DNA of 64,000 bases from Variovorax sp. PAMC28562 (GCF_014303735.1 NZ_CP060296.1:755501-819500), one strand, 5' to 3'. Shown: positions 26,174 to 35,880, counted from the first letter of the stretch. Notes: a model not told the origin generated them from the sequence alone. Numbers and translations are program-made.

Positions 26174-27580
26174 TCAACGCCGCGAGAAAAAGCCGTGGGC
26201 GTATGCATAGCCCTGTGCCTGCTGCACGGGCTGGGGCATCTGCAGCGGTGTCGATCGCGTCGGCGCCTGCTGCAAAGCTTGCGAACCTTGCAGCGACGTC
26301 GTCGAACCCACCGTCGGCGGCACGGGGACGGGATCGCTCATCGCTTCAGGCGCGGGAGAAGGTGCGCCGATGCGATGGCGCTGGTCGGTGATGACCTGGT
26401 GGATGAACTGCAGCTTGCCCACCGCCGCGCGCGGCAGCACGAACGGGTAGTAGTCGGGTTGGCCCATGCTGCGCGACAACTCGTTGAGCACGTTGGTCAG
26501 GCGCACCCAGCCGTTCAGGAAGTCGAGAAACTTCATCGCGTCCGGATGGTCGGGCTGCCACAGGTCGGCCGGCTCGAATAAATCGCTGGCAAGTTCTGCA
26601 CGCGTCGCGTCGACTCCGAAGCTCATGGCGGTGTCGGCCGTATCGGCCATGTGCAAGTAATGCGCCCAGGTCTCGGCCCAGTCTTCCCACGCATGCGAGC
26701 TGGCGTAGCTGGTCACGTAGCGATTGCGCCAGTCGGGCACCGGCCCTTGCTCGTAGTGCGTTTTAAGGGAGGTGGCGTAGTCGGCGCGTTCATCGCCGAA
26801 GAGCGCACGAAACTGTTCGAGCCAGTTCGTCGGGTAGACGAGCAAGTCCCAGTAGTAGTGACCGATCTCATGGCGAAAGTGCCCGAGCAAAGTGCGATAT
26901 GGCTCGCGCATTTCGGCACGGATGCGCTCCCGCACCGCGTCTTCTGCTTCTTCGGCATTCAGCGTGATCACGCCGTCTTCGTGGCCCGTCAGCACGTGCG
27001 GGCCGCCGGGCATGTTGCTCAAGAAGTCGAAGGCGAGCCCATGCACCGGGTCGGCATGCCGGCTCACGACGGGGAGTCCGAGCGCGAGCAATTGCGAGAC
27101 GAGGCGGCGCTTCGATTGCTCCAACTTGCGCCACAGCACGCCGTTGGTTTCGACGGAGAGATCGGGAATCGTCCGCGTCACACTGCACGAGAGACAGTAG
27201 CCAGGAGCGAGGCCGATCGTGTTGAAGCTGGCGGCGTCGCCCTCACGCGGTGAAGGCACCATCCAGTTGCAACTGGATGCGGTCATCAGGTTGGTACAGC
27301 GCCGGTAGGCCTTGCCGTTCGTATCGCCGAACACGGTGTAGGTGTCGGCCTCGGCGCCCTGGAACGTCGCGGGTGCGAGCGGCACGACTCCGAGGCTCTC
27401 GACGACATAACCAAGCGGCGTGTGGCAGGCCAGGCATTCGCTGTTGCCGAGAAAAATCGGGCGGCCGCATTGACACTGGTAGGCGCGGCTCAGTGTCGGC
27501 GCCTTGAGGTCGGCGGCGAGCGAGTGGTCCGACTGCTCCGGCGCGGTGCCCACGGATTGCGATTGGAGGGTCTGTGCCAT
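26174..27580 (-). CDS. Zinc-ribbon putative metallopeptidase
   Basis: A 468-residue protein. An N-terminal zinc ribbon (about residues 35-56) has CQCGRPIFLGNSECLACHTP. The centre carries an HExxH-type motif in GHFRHEIGHYYWDLLV, followed by a glutamate-rich region and DWAETWAHYLHMADTADT, fitting the putative zinc-binding metallopeptidase family (Peptidase_Mx). The last 70 residues are Gln/Pro-rich and low in complexity. No signal peptide is seen, so it is probably cytoplasmic. Substrate unknown. It is divergent from an MFS exporter, sharing a 95-base promoter region. Confidence 0.85.
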   Translation of the reverse strand: MAQTLQSQSVGTAPEQSDHSLAADLKAPTLSRAYQCQCGRPIFLGNSECLACHTPLGYVVESLGVVPLAPATFQGAEADTYTVFGDTNGKAYRRCTNLMTASSCNWMVPSPREGDAASFNTIGLAPGYCLSCSVTRTIPDLSVETNGVLWRKLEQSKRRLVSQLLALGLPVVSRHADPVHGLAFDFLSNMPGGPHVLTGHEDGVITLNAEEAEDAVRERIRAEMREPYRTLLGHFRHEIGHYYWDLLVYPTNWLEQFRALFGDERADYATSLKTHYEQGPVPDWRNRYVTSYASSHAWEDWAETWAHYLHMADTADTAMSFGVDATRAELASDLFEPADLWQPDHPDAMKFLDFLNGWVRLTNVLNELSRSMGQPDYYPFVLPRAAVGKLQFIHQVITDQRHRIGAPSPAPEAMSDPVPVPPTVGSTTSLQGSQALQQAPTRSTPLQMPQPVQQAQGYAYAHGFFSRR

Positions 27581-27675
27581 GGCGTCATTGTGAAGTCACC
27601 GGGCGCGAGAGCACACGCGCTCAAAGGCCGATATCCTTGTAGGACGGCCGAACCCCCGCGGCCATCCGCGCGCCA

Positions 27676-29196
27676 ATGACCGACCCCAAGATTCCACAGA
27701 TCCCCGACCGCCCGCCCGCCGACTCGCCACCGATTTCTGCGGCGCCTTCGATCCACAGCTTGCGCGACCGGTACGGCGATCGCTACCGTTGGTACCTGCT
27801 GCTGTCGGTCATGGTCGGCACGATGGCATCGATCATGTCGTCGACCATCGTCAACGTGGCCATTCCGGGCATGAGCCATTACTTTTCGCTCGGGCAGGAG
27901 CGCGCGCAGTGGGTGAGTTCCGGCTTCATGGTCGCGATGACGGTATCAATGCTGACCACGCCGTGGCTGCTCGGCCGCTATGGCTATCGCGCGACCTACG
28001 TCGGCACGATGGTGCTGCTTTTGCTGGGCGGGCTGGCCGGCGGTTTGTCGAATAACTTTTCGCTGGTGCTGGTCGCGCGGGTGGTCGAAGGATTGGCGGC
28101 CGGCGTGGTGCAGCCGATCCCCGCCATCATCATCCTGCGCGCCTTCGAGCCACACGAGCAGGGGCGCGCGAGCGGCCTCTTCGGCATGGGCGTGGTGCTG
28201 GCGCCGGCGATCGGCCCGAGCATCGGGGGCGTGCTGGTCGACCTGTTCGGCTGGCGCTCCATCTTCTTCATGGTGGTGCCGTTCTGCATCGCGTCGATCG
28301 CGCTGGCGTACCGCTTTGTGCCGACCACCGCGCCGGGCGGCGTGGTCGCTGCGCGCGCCGGCAACCTCGACTGGCGTGGGCTCGGCCTGGGCACGATCGG
28401 CACGCTGTGCCTGCTAAACGGGCTGGTCGCGCTGCGCGGTGATTCGCCGTTGCACGCGACGCTGCTGCTGGCCGGCGCCGGTCTTGCGTTTGTGGCGTTC
28501 CTCTGGTGGCAAAAGCGGATGTCGGCCTCGGGTCGCGAGCCGCTGATGAACCTGGCGCTCTTTAAGTACCGACAGTTCGCGATGGGCAGCGTGGTGGCCT
28601 TCATCTACGGCACGGCGCTGTTCGGCTCGACCTACCTGCTGCCGGTCTATATGCAGCTCGGACTGCAGCTGTCGGCCTCGCATGTGGGCACGATCATGCT
28701 GCCGGCCGGCATCGTGCTGGCCATCACCATCGCGCTGGTCGGGCGCCTGGCCGACCGCCAGCCGACGTGGATGCTGGTGAGCATCGGGCTGGCGTTGCTG
28801 GCGCTTTCGTTCGCGCTGATGATTGTGCTGAGGCTCGACAGCGGCATCTGGCTGCTGGTGATCTTCGCGACCATCGGGCGCATCGGCCTCGGCTTCATCC
28901 TGCCGTCGCTCAACATCGGATCGATGCGGCCGCTGGCCAAGCCGCTGATTCCGCAGGGCGCGAGCGCTATCAGCTTTTTGCGGATGCTGGGCGGCGCGAC
29001 CGGCGTGAGCCTGTGCGCCATCGTGCTCGAGTGGCGTCTGGCGGTGCATGGCGACTCGCTGGTCAACCCGTCGACCAGCGTGGCCCGACTGGCCGCGTTC
29101 GACGAGGCCTTTGCCATGTTGGCAGGGCTGTGCGCGCTGGCCATCCTGGCGGCGCTGCAGTTGCGCCAGAAGAAGCCGCTGCCGACAACGGTTTAA
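27676..29196 (+). CDS. MFS drug exporter, DHA2 (EmrB/QacA) family
   Basis: A 506-residue inner-membrane protein with about 14 hydrophobic segments starting near residue 37. MASIMSSTIVNVAIPGMSHY corresponds to helix 1 of DHA2 pumps, with the conserved D replaced by S in this stretch; RVVEGLAAGVVQPIPAIIIL and GMGVVLAPAIGPSIGGVLVD are motif C and neighbouring regions. Such proteins export drugs or other small molecules using the proton gradient. No HlyD-type adaptor (EmrA) is encoded next to it. It is divergent from the metallopeptidase; the amidotransferase gene begins seven bases after its stop. Confidence 0.92.
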   Translation: MTDPKIPQIPDRPPADSPPISAAPSIHSLRDRYGDRYRWYLLLSVMVGTMASIMSSTIVNVAIPGMSHYFSLGQERAQWVSSGFMVAMTVSMLTTPWLLGRYGYRATYVGTMVLLLLGGLAGGLSNNFSLVLVARVVEGLAAGVVQPIPAIIILRAFEPHEQGRASGLFGMGVVLAPAIGPSIGGVLVDLFGWRSIFFMVVPFCIASIALAYRFVPTTAPGGVVAARAGNLDWRGLGLGTIGTLCLLNGLVALRGDSPLHATLLLAGAGLAFVAFLWWQKRMSASGREPLMNLALFKYRQFAMGSVVAFIYGTALFGSTYLLPVYMQLGLQLSASHVGTIMLPAGIVLAITIALVGRLADRQPTWMLVSIGLALLALSFALMIVLRLDSGIWLLVIFATIGRIGLGFILPSLNIGSMRPLAKPLIPQGASAISFLRMLGGATGVSLCAIVLEWRLAVHGDSLVNPSTSVARLAAFDEAFAMLAGLCALAILAALQLRQKKPLPTTV

Positions 29197-29203
29197 TGCA
29201 GCC

Positions 29204-29971
29204 ATGTGCCAATTGCTCGGGATGAACTGCAACACCCCCACGGACGTGACGTTCAGCTTCGCGGGGTTCGCGCAGCGCGGCGGCCGCACCGACCATCACG
29301 CCGACGGCTGGGGCATCGCCTTCTTCGAAGACCGTGGACTGCGTCATTTCGTCGACCATCAGCCGGCCTGCGATTCACCGGTGGCCGAGCTGATTCGCCG
29401 CTATCCGATCAAGAGCCAGAACGTCGTCTCGCACATTCGCAAGGCGACGCAGGGCGCCATCAATCTGCAGAATTGCCACCCCTTCGTGCGCGAGTTGTGG
29501 GGCCGCTACTGGGTCTTCGCGCACAACGGCGACCTGAAGGATTTCAGACCACGGCTGCACGGCGCCTTTCATCCGGTGGGCAGCACCGACAGCGAGCACG
29601 CGTTCTGCTGGCTCATGCAGGAACTGGCCAAGTCGCACGCCGGTGTGCCGAGCGTCGACGAGCTCACGCTCACGCTGCGTGAGCTGGCGCCGCAATTGGC
29701 GAAGCACGGCACCTTCAACTTCATGCTGTCGAACGGGCAGGCGTTGTGGGCGCACGCGTCGACCAACCTTTGGTACATCGAACGCCGGCATCCGTTCGTT
29801 TCGGCGCAGTTGTCGGACGACGATCTGGCGATCGACTTCGCGGCGCACACCACGCCGACCGATCGGGTGGCGATCGTCGTCACGGCGCCACTGACGACCA
29901 ACGAAGCGTGGACCGCTTTCGCGCCGGGGGAACTCAAGGTGTTCGTCGACGGGCAGGCGCAAAGCGGATAG
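29204..29971 (+). CDS. Class II glutamine amidotransferase (YafJ type)
   Basis: A 255-residue N-terminal-nucleophile hydrolase. Cys2 (MCQLLGMNCNTP) is the catalytic residue exposed after removal of Met1. HHADGWGIAFFEDRGLRHFV, SHIRKATQGAINLQNCHPFV and FAHNGDL are the Ntn-amidotransferase signatures. YafJ-like proteins are single-domain glutaminases of uncertain physiological role. The reading frame is open upstream, but the ATG at 29204 is required to place the cysteine at position 2. It follows the exporter gene closely and is probably co-transcribed with it. Confidence 0.9.
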   Translation: MCQLLGMNCNTPTDVTFSFAGFAQRGGRTDHHADGWGIAFFEDRGLRHFVDHQPACDSPVAELIRRYPIKSQNVVSHIRKATQGAINLQNCHPFVRELWGRYWVFAHNGDLKDFRPRLHGAFHPVGSTDSEHAFCWLMQELAKSHAGVPSVDELTLTLRELAPQLAKHGTFNFMLSNGQALWAHASTNLWYIERRHPFVSAQLSDDDLAIDFAAHTTPTDRVAIVVTAPLTTNEAWTAFAPGELKVFVDGQAQSG

Positions 29972-30084
29972 TCGACTGCGAGTCATCGGCGAGTCACTGG
30001 CATGCAGCGATCCGGAGTTGCACCGGCGGTGTGGCGTTCACACCAAATGTGCATGAAAGTACCGCGAGGGTTACGTTTTTCGTG

Positions 30085-30104
30085 AACAATAACGGTTCTC
30101 ATTT
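30085..30104 (+). promoter_or_regulatory. Candidate Fur box before the TonB receptor
   Basis: Read on the - strand the site is AAATGAGAACCGTTATTGTT, which agrees well with the Fur consensus (GATAATGATAATCATTATC type), including the inner TGAGAA..TTAT core. It lies 18 bases before the start of a siderophore receptor, so iron-loaded Fur (gene at 60586-61005) would block its expression. Match is by eye. Confidence 0.55.
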
Positions 30105-30122
30105 GCAACAACAGAACCTCAC

Positions 30123-32333
30123 ATGGCTCCCGCCCGTTTTCCCCTGCGCGCTGTCGCAATCGCCAGTGCCCTGGCAATCCATGCCCTGAGCGCCGCTGCG
30201 CAGGCTCAGCCGGCCGCTCCGCAAACGCTGGAGACGATCAAGGTCGAGGCCAGTGCCGACGCATCGGCCGAAGGCTTGAGCAAGCCCTTCGCCGGGGGCG
30301 AAGTCGCACGCGGCAGCCGCATCGGCGTGCTGGGCGCGCAAGACATGATGGACACGCCGTTCAACACGACGACCTACACCCAGCAACTGATCGCGAATCA
30401 GCAAGCGCAAAGCATCGGCGACGTGCTGCTGAACGACGCTTCCGTGCGCTCCGCGCGGGGCTTCGGCAACTTCCAGCAGGCGTACTTCATTCGCGGCTTT
30501 CCGGTGTTCTCCGACGACGTGTCGTACAACGGCCTCTTTGGCTTGGTGCCGCGTCAGTACATGGCAGCCGAATTCGTGGAGCGCGTCGAGGTATTTCGCG
30601 GCGCCAACGCGTTTCTGAGCGGCGCAGGCGCGGGTTCGGTCGGCGGCGGTGGCATCGGCGGGCTGATCAACGTACTCCCCAAGCGGGCGCCGAACGAGCC
30701 GCTGAGCGAGGTTTCCGTCGGCGTGCAAAGCGGCGGGCAGGGTTACGTGGCGGCAGACATCGCCCGGCGCTTCGGCCCTGACCAGGCAACTGGCATTCGC
30801 CTGAACGCGGCCCGTCGCGATGGCGGTGACGACGGCGTCGACGGTGAAAAGCATCAGTTGAGCGCACTCAGCCTCGGCCTCGACTGGCACAGCAGCAACG
30901 TGCGCCTGTCGGCCGACGTCGGCTACCAGAACGACAAGCTGAAGTCGCCTCGCCCGAGCGTGACGCCGGCCTCCAACCTGCCGATCCCCGAAGCACCGGA
31001 TGCGAAGAACAACTTCGCGCAGCCCTGGACCTATTCGAACAGCCGGGACGTATTCGGCACGGTGCGCGGCGAGGTCGATCTTTCTTCGAACGTCACGGCC
31101 TGGGCCGCGGTCGGCACGCGCCACAGCACCGAAGACAATTCGCTCACGCCAATGAGCATCATCGACGCGCTCGGCGATACGTCGGGCTACCGTTTCGACA
31201 ACGCCCGCAAGGACAAGGTCAACACCGGCGAAATCGGTATCCGCGGCAAGTTCCAGACCGGGAGCATCGGCCACACGGTGGTGGCTTCGGCGGCGGCCTT
31301 GAGTTCCGACTCGCGCAATGCCTATGCGCTGTCAGGCTTCAGTGGAATCGACAGCAACATCTATCGGCCGACCGCGGTGTTCGCGCCGGCGGCGACCTTC
31401 TTCACCGGCGGCGTGCTGAGCAACCCGGGCCTGACCGAATCGATCGACACGTCGAGCTTCGCCGTTGCCGACACCATGTCTTTTGCGCGAGACACTGTCC
31501 TGCTCACCGTCGGTGCGCGTCGCCAGAAGATCAAGGACACGACATACGACTACAACAAAGGCTCGCGACTCGACGGCTACGACCAGAGCAAGACGACTCC
31601 CGTGGTCGGCTTTGTTTTCAAGCCAATGAAAAGCCTTTCGCTCTACGCCAACTACATCGAAGGCCTGATCAAGGGCGACGTCGCCCCGACCACCACGTCG
31701 ACCGGGCAGCGCGTCACCAACGCAGGTCAGGTTTTTGCGCCGTATGTGTCGAAGCAAAAGGAAATCGGCGCCAAGTACGACGGCGGCAACATCGGTGCCA
31801 GCGTCGCACTTTTCAGCACGAGCAAGCCGAGCGCTTACCTGCAGAACGGGACCTATGGCTCGTATGGCGAGCAGCGCAACCGCGGCGTCGAACTGTCGGT
31901 GTTCGGCGAACCGACGAAGGGCCTGCGCCTGCTGGGCGGCATCACATTGCTCGACGCAGAGCAGCGCCGCAGCGCAATCGCGTCGAACAACGGCAACGAG
32001 GTGATCGGCGTGCCGAAGCACCAGATCAATTTGGGCGCCGAGTGGGACGTGCCGGGCATCAACGGCTTTTCGGTGAATGCACGCGTGCTGCAGACCGGCA
32101 AGCAGTACGCCGATGCTGCCAACACGCAAGTGCTGCCGTCATGGACTCGTCTGGACCTCGGTGCGCGCTATCTCGTGGACATCGGCAACGGGCGGCTGTT
32201 GACGCTCCGCGGACGGGTCGACAATGTTCTCAACAAGTCGTACTGGGCATCGGCCGGTGGCTATCCCGGCGCCAACTACCTGGTGCTGGGTCAACCGCGG
32301 ACGTTCGTGCTGACCGGTACCGTCAACTTCTGA
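30123..32333 (+). CDS. TonB-dependent siderophore receptor
   Basis: A 736-residue outer-membrane receptor. A signal sequence ends near ALSAAAQAQ. The plug domain includes MDTPFNTTTYTQQLIANQQA, GDVLLNDASVRSARGFGNFQ and FIRGFPVFSDDVSYNGLFGL, matching the FhuA/FpvA-like siderophore class. The barrel ends in TNTQ..VLTGTVNF with a terminal Phe, as needed for outer-membrane insertion. It takes up a ferric siderophore using energy from TonB-ExbB-ExbD. A Fur-like site precedes it and a PepSY membrane protein follows 15 bases later. The ligand cannot be predicted. No siderophore synthesis genes are nearby, so a borrowed siderophore is likely. Confidence 0.93.
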   Translation: MAPARFPLRAVAIASALAIHALSAAAQAQPAAPQTLETIKVEASADASAEGLSKPFAGGEVARGSRIGVLGAQDMMDTPFNTTTYTQQLIANQQAQSIGDVLLNDASVRSARGFGNFQQAYFIRGFPVFSDDVSYNGLFGLVPRQYMAAEFVERVEVFRGANAFLSGAGAGSVGGGGIGGLINVLPKRAPNEPLSEVSVGVQSGGQGYVAADIARRFGPDQATGIRLNAARRDGGDDGVDGEKHQLSALSLGLDWHSSNVRLSADVGYQNDKLKSPRPSVTPASNLPIPEAPDAKNNFAQPWTYSNSRDVFGTVRGEVDLSSNVTAWAAVGTRHSTEDNSLTPMSIIDALGDTSGYRFDNARKDKVNTGEIGIRGKFQTGSIGHTVVASAAALSSDSRNAYALSGFSGIDSNIYRPTAVFAPAATFFTGGVLSNPGLTESIDTSSFAVADTMSFARDTVLLTVGARRQKIKDTTYDYNKGSRLDGYDQSKTTPVVGFVFKPMKSLSLYANYIEGLIKGDVAPTTTSTGQRVTNAGQVFAPYVSKQKEIGAKYDGGNIGASVALFSTSKPSAYLQNGTYGSYGEQRNRGVELSVFGEPTKGLRLLGGITLLDAEQRRSAIASNNGNEVIGVPKHQINLGAEWDVPGINGFSVNARVLQTGKQYADAANTQVLPSWTRLDLGARYLVDIGNGRLLTLRGRVDNVLNKSYWASAGGYPGANYLVLGQPRTFVLTGTVNF

Positions 32334-32348
32334 GGACGCGCCAGACCC

Positions 32349-33620
32349 GTGCGCGCATTCTTCACGCTGGTGCACCGCTGGGCGGGCCTTTCCGTCGCGC
32401 TCTTTCTGATCGTCTCCGGCCTCACAGGCGCGGTGACATCATGGGACCACGAACTCGACGAGTGGCTCAACAGCGCGCTCTACGACACCGATAGCCGGGG
32501 ACTCTTCAAGGACCCGATGGCAATGGCCGCGGCGGTCGAAGCAGCCGATCCGCGCGCCAAAGTCAGCTACGTTTCGCTCGGGCTAGAAGAAGGCCACAAC
32601 GCGGCCTTCTTCGTCGAGCCACGCACCGACGCTGCCACGCGACAGCCCTATTCGCTCGGCTACAACCAGGTCTTCGTCGACCCGGTCACGGGACACGTCG
32701 TCGGCCAGCGCGACTCGACCGCCGTCTCGCTTTCGCGCGAAAGCCTGATGCCCTTTCTGCGCACGGTGCACTACAGCCTGCACATCCCCGCGATCTGGGG
32801 CACCGATCGCATCGGCTACTGGATCATGGGCACGGTGGCGCTGGTGTGGCTGATCGACAGCTGCGTGGCGCTCTACATCACCACGCCGCGTCGCCTGAAG
32901 ATGCCGCGCGACGCGCCGAAGCACGCGGCGCGTCATCGCAAGCCGATGACCTGGCTGGGCCGCTGGCAACCGGCATGGGCCATCCGGTGGCATGCCGGTG
33001 GCTACAGGCTCAACTTCGATCTGCACCGCGCGGGCGGGCTTTGGGCCTGGGTGTTCATCATCGTGATCGCCTTCACCTCGTTCTCACTCAACCTGTACCG
33101 CGAAGTCTTCTATCCCGTGCTGTCGCTGGTGTCGAAGACGACACCCGGCCCCTACGAGACGCGAACCATGGCACCGCTCGGTACCACCATCACGCCGCTA
33201 CTGGGTTTCGCACAGGTCGTGGACATCGCCGAGGCCGAGGCACGGCGACAAGGCTGGACGACGCCGCCGGGAGGCATCTACTACGAGGCACGCTACGGCT
33301 TCTACAACGTGTCGTTCTTCAAGCCCGGCGCTGAAAACGGACAAGGCGGCATGGGTCTGAGCAACCTCTACATCGACGGTATGGACGGCCGCATCTTGAG
33401 CCAGAACGTGCCATGGAAAGGCACCGCCGCAGACGTCTTCGTGCAATTGCAGTTTCCGATGCACTCAGGCCGCATCCTCGGTCTGCCGGGTCGCATCATG
33501 ATGTCGGCGATGGGCCTCGGCGTCGCCATGCTGTCGATCACCGGCATCGTGATCTGGGCGCGCAAGCGGCGTGCGCGACAGACCGCACCCCGAGGCTCGG
33601 TGGCTTCCAGCAGCGCCTAA
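32349..33620 (+). CDS. PepSY-associated membrane protein
   Basis: A 423-residue inner-membrane protein starting at a GTG with GAGGA upstream. It has the layout of PepSY_TM proteins: a first membrane helix with HRWAGLSVALFLIVSGLTGA, a PepSY-like periplasmic part, a second helix pair with GYWIMGTVALVWLIDSCVAL, a helix around HRAGGLWAWVFIIVIAFTSF with conserved His, and a last helix near GLGVAMLSITGIVIWARKRR. Relatives next to siderophore receptors are thought to help reduce or release ferric iron. It is translated right after the receptor. Its stop overlaps the convergent gshB stop by four bases. Confidence 0.9.
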   Translation: MRAFFTLVHRWAGLSVALFLIVSGLTGAVTSWDHELDEWLNSALYDTDSRGLFKDPMAMAAAVEAADPRAKVSYVSLGLEEGHNAAFFVEPRTDAATRQPYSLGYNQVFVDPVTGHVVGQRDSTAVSLSRESLMPFLRTVHYSLHIPAIWGTDRIGYWIMGTVALVWLIDSCVALYITTPRRLKMPRDAPKHAARHRKPMTWLGRWQPAWAIRWHAGGYRLNFDLHRAGGLWAWVFIIVIAFTSFSLNLYREVFYPVLSLVSKTTPGPYETRTMAPLGTTITPLLGFAQVVDIAEAEARRQGWTTPPGGIYYEARYGFYNVSFFKPGAENGQGGMGLSNLYIDGMDGRILSQNVPWKGTAADVFVQLQFPMHSGRILGLPGRIMMSAMGLGVAMLSITGIVIWARKRRARQTAPRGSVASSSA

Positions 33621-34576
33621 TTGCGTTTGATGCCGACTGATTCTTCCAGCGCATCGATGAACATCGCCGGCACGTCGAAGCCGGTTTGTTCGGTGATTTC
33701 CTGAAAGCAGGTCGGGCTGGTGACGTTGATCTCGGTGACCGAATCGCCGATCACGTCGAGGCCGATCAACAGCAGACCGCGTGGTGCGAGCGTGCGGCCG
33801 ACGACTTCTGCGATCTCTCGATTGCGCGCGGTCAGCGGTTGCGCCACGCCCTTGCCACCGGCCGCCAGATTGCCGCGCACTTCGGTGCCCTGCGGAATCC
33901 GCGCCAGCACGAAGGGCGCCGGCTTGCCCGCGATGATCAGGATGCGCTTGTCGCCCTGCGTGATCTCCGGCACGAAGCGCTGGACCATGATGGTTTCCGC
34001 GCCGCCCTTGTTCAGCGTCTCGACGATGGAGCCGAGGTTCATCGCGTCTTGCCGCACGCGGAAGATGCCCATGCCGCCCATGCCGTCGAGCGGCTTCAGG
34101 ATGATGTCGCCGTGCTCCGCATGAAAGTCGCGCACCGACTCGGCACTGCGCGTGACCAACGTCGGCGTCACGAACTGCGGGAACTCCATGATCGCGAGCT
34201 TTTCGGGATGGTCGCGCAACGCGCGCGGCGTGTTGACCACATGCGCGCCTTCACGCTCGGCCTGCTCGAGCAGGTGCGTCGCGTAGATGTACTCGGCATC
34301 GAATGGTGGATCTTTGCGCATCACCACGATGTCGAAATCCTTGAGCGCCTTGGTCTCGAGGATGTCTTCGCGATACCAGTCCTTGGCGTCACCGGTGAGG
34401 GTGATCTGCTGAACGTTGGCGGTAACCACGCCACCTGATTTCCATTGCAGGTCTTGCGGCAGGCACGCCGCGATGCGATGTCCGCGCCGTTGCGCCTCGC
34501 GCATCATCGAAAAAGTGGTGTCCTTGTAGATCTTGAATTCATCGAGTGGATCGGCGACGAAGAGAATGTTGTGCAT
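33617..34576 (-). CDS. gshB: Glutathione synthase
   Basis: A 319-residue ATP-grasp enzyme joining gamma-glutamylcysteine and glycine. The N-terminus (MHNILFVADPLDEFKIYKDT) and the ATP-binding parts VMRKDPPFDAEYIYATHLLE, HGDIILKPLDGMGGMGIFRV and FVPEITQGDKRILII are typical of bacterial GshB. INVTSPTCFQEI holds the magnesium-binding Asn. The upstream benE stop shares one base with its start (TGATG). gshA, its usual neighbour in Betaproteobacteria, lies 6.4 kb upstream on the same strand with four unrelated genes in between. Confidence 0.97.
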   Translation of the reverse strand: MHNILFVADPLDEFKIYKDTTFSMMREAQRRGHRIAACLPQDLQWKSGGVVTANVQQITLTGDAKDWYREDILETKALKDFDIVVMRKDPPFDAEYIYATHLLEQAEREGAHVVNTPRALRDHPEKLAIMEFPQFVTPTLVTRSAESVRDFHAEHGDIILKPLDGMGGMGIFRVRQDAMNLGSIVETLNKGGAETIMVQRFVPEITQGDKRILIIAGKPAPFVLARIPQGTEVRGNLAAGGKGVAQPLTARNREIAEVVGRTLAPRGLLLIGLDVIGDSVTEINVTSPTCFQEITEQTGFDVPAMFIDALEESVGIKRN

Positions 34577-35880
34577 CAGAAGGTCTTTCCGGCGGCCGCG
34601 TTGCGGGTCGCCTGCTGTTCATTGGGCACGATCTTGCCGCCGGGTGCGATGGCCTTGTCGACGGAGGTTTTTGTCGGGTCGGCGCTGTGGATGCTTTGAG
34701 CGGAGTCGTAACGATTGCGTCGGCCGAGTTGCTGCACGGCCAGCGCAATGGCGCCGGCCACTACACCCCAGAAAGCCGAGCCGATGCCGGCCACGGTGAC
34801 GCCCGACAACGTGACAAGAAAGGTGATGAGCGCTGCCTCGCGATGCGACTCGTCGCGCACCGCCGCGGCAAGTCCGCCGCCGATGGTGCCGAGCAATGCG
34901 AGCCCGGCAATGGCGGCGACCAGCTCTTTCGGAAACGCGGTCAGCACGCCGACCACCGCCGCACCGAAGAGCCCGATCACCACGTAGATCGCACCGCAGC
35001 TCACTGCCGCCGTATAGCGCCGCTTCGGGTCGTCGTGGGCCTCAGGCCCCATGCAGATGGCTGCGGTGATGGCGCTGAGGTTGAGCGCATAGCCGCCGAA
35101 CGGCGCGAGCACCAGCGTGGCGACTCCGGTGATCGTGATGAGCTTGCTGATCGGCAGGTCGTAGCCGGCCGCACGAATCGCCGCGACGCCGGGCAGGTTC
35201 TGCGAGGCCATCGTGACGACAAACAAGGGCAGCGCAAGGCTCACCGCGGCGCGCCAGGTAAACACCGGCATCGTGAAGATCGGCAGGGCCATATCGAAGT
35301 GCACCGCCGACCAGGCCAACTGGCCGCGCGACGCCGCATAGACGACGCCGACGAGCAACGTCAGCGGCACGGAATAGCGCGGCATAAAGCGCTTGGCCAG
35401 CAGGTAGGCGGCCAGCATCAGCAAGATGAGCGGCAGCGCGGTCTGCGCCGCAAGGAAGGCCTGCAAGCCGAAGCGCGCCAGCACACCCGCAAGCAGCGCG
35501 GAGGCGATCGCCATCGGGATCTTGTTCATCACGCGCTCGAACCAGCCGGTCGCGCCGGCCAGCGTGATGAGCACCGCGCAGACGATGAAGGCACCGACCG
35601 CCTCGTTCATGCCGTAGCCCACGCCGGCCACCGCCAGCACCGCCGCGCCGGGCGTACTCCAAGCGATCATGACCGGCTTGCGCCAATACAACGAAGGCAC
35701 CGCGGAGCACAGACCCATGCCGAGCCCCAAAGCCCACATCCACGAGGTGATCATCGCGGGCGTGGCGCCGAAGGCCTGAGCGGCCTGAAACACGATGGCC
35801 ACCGAACTGGTGAAGCCGACCAGCACCGCAACGAAGCCTGCCGTGAAAGCCGACAGGCTCAAGTCCTTGAAAAAACGCAT
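34576..35880 (-). CDS. benE: Benzoate/H+ symporter BenE family
   Basis: A 434-residue membrane protein with about 12 hydrophobic segments. It starts MRFFKDLSLSAFTAGFVAVL and has VGFTSSVAIVFQAAQAFGAT, WSTPGAAVLAV and GFGGYALNLSAITAAICMGP-like stretches (here APFGGYALNLSAITAAICMG), all standard in BenE. The frame is open to 35949; the ATG at 35880 gives the family start. It would import benzoate or a similar aromatic acid. No benzoate degradation genes are seen. The last 55 residues are hydrophilic. It is fused to gshB by a one-base overlap, which is an odd pairing. Confidence 0.92.
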   Translation of the reverse strand: MRFFKDLSLSAFTAGFVAVLVGFTSSVAIVFQAAQAFGATPAMITSWMWALGLGMGLCSAVPSLYWRKPVMIAWSTPGAAVLAVAGVGYGMNEAVGAFIVCAVLITLAGATGWFERVMNKIPMAIASALLAGVLARFGLQAFLAAQTALPLILLMLAAYLLAKRFMPRYSVPLTLLVGVVYAASRGQLAWSAVHFDMALPIFTMPVFTWRAAVSLALPLFVVTMASQNLPGVAAIRAAGYDLPISKLITITGVATLVLAPFGGYALNLSAITAAICMGPEAHDDPKRRYTAAVSCGAIYVVIGLFGAAVVGVLTAFPKELVAAIAGLALLGTIGGGLAAAVRDESHREAALITFLVTLSGVTVAGIGSAFWGVVAGAIALAVQQLGRRNRYDSAQSIHSADPTKTSVDKAIAPGGKIVPNEQQATRNAAAGKTF

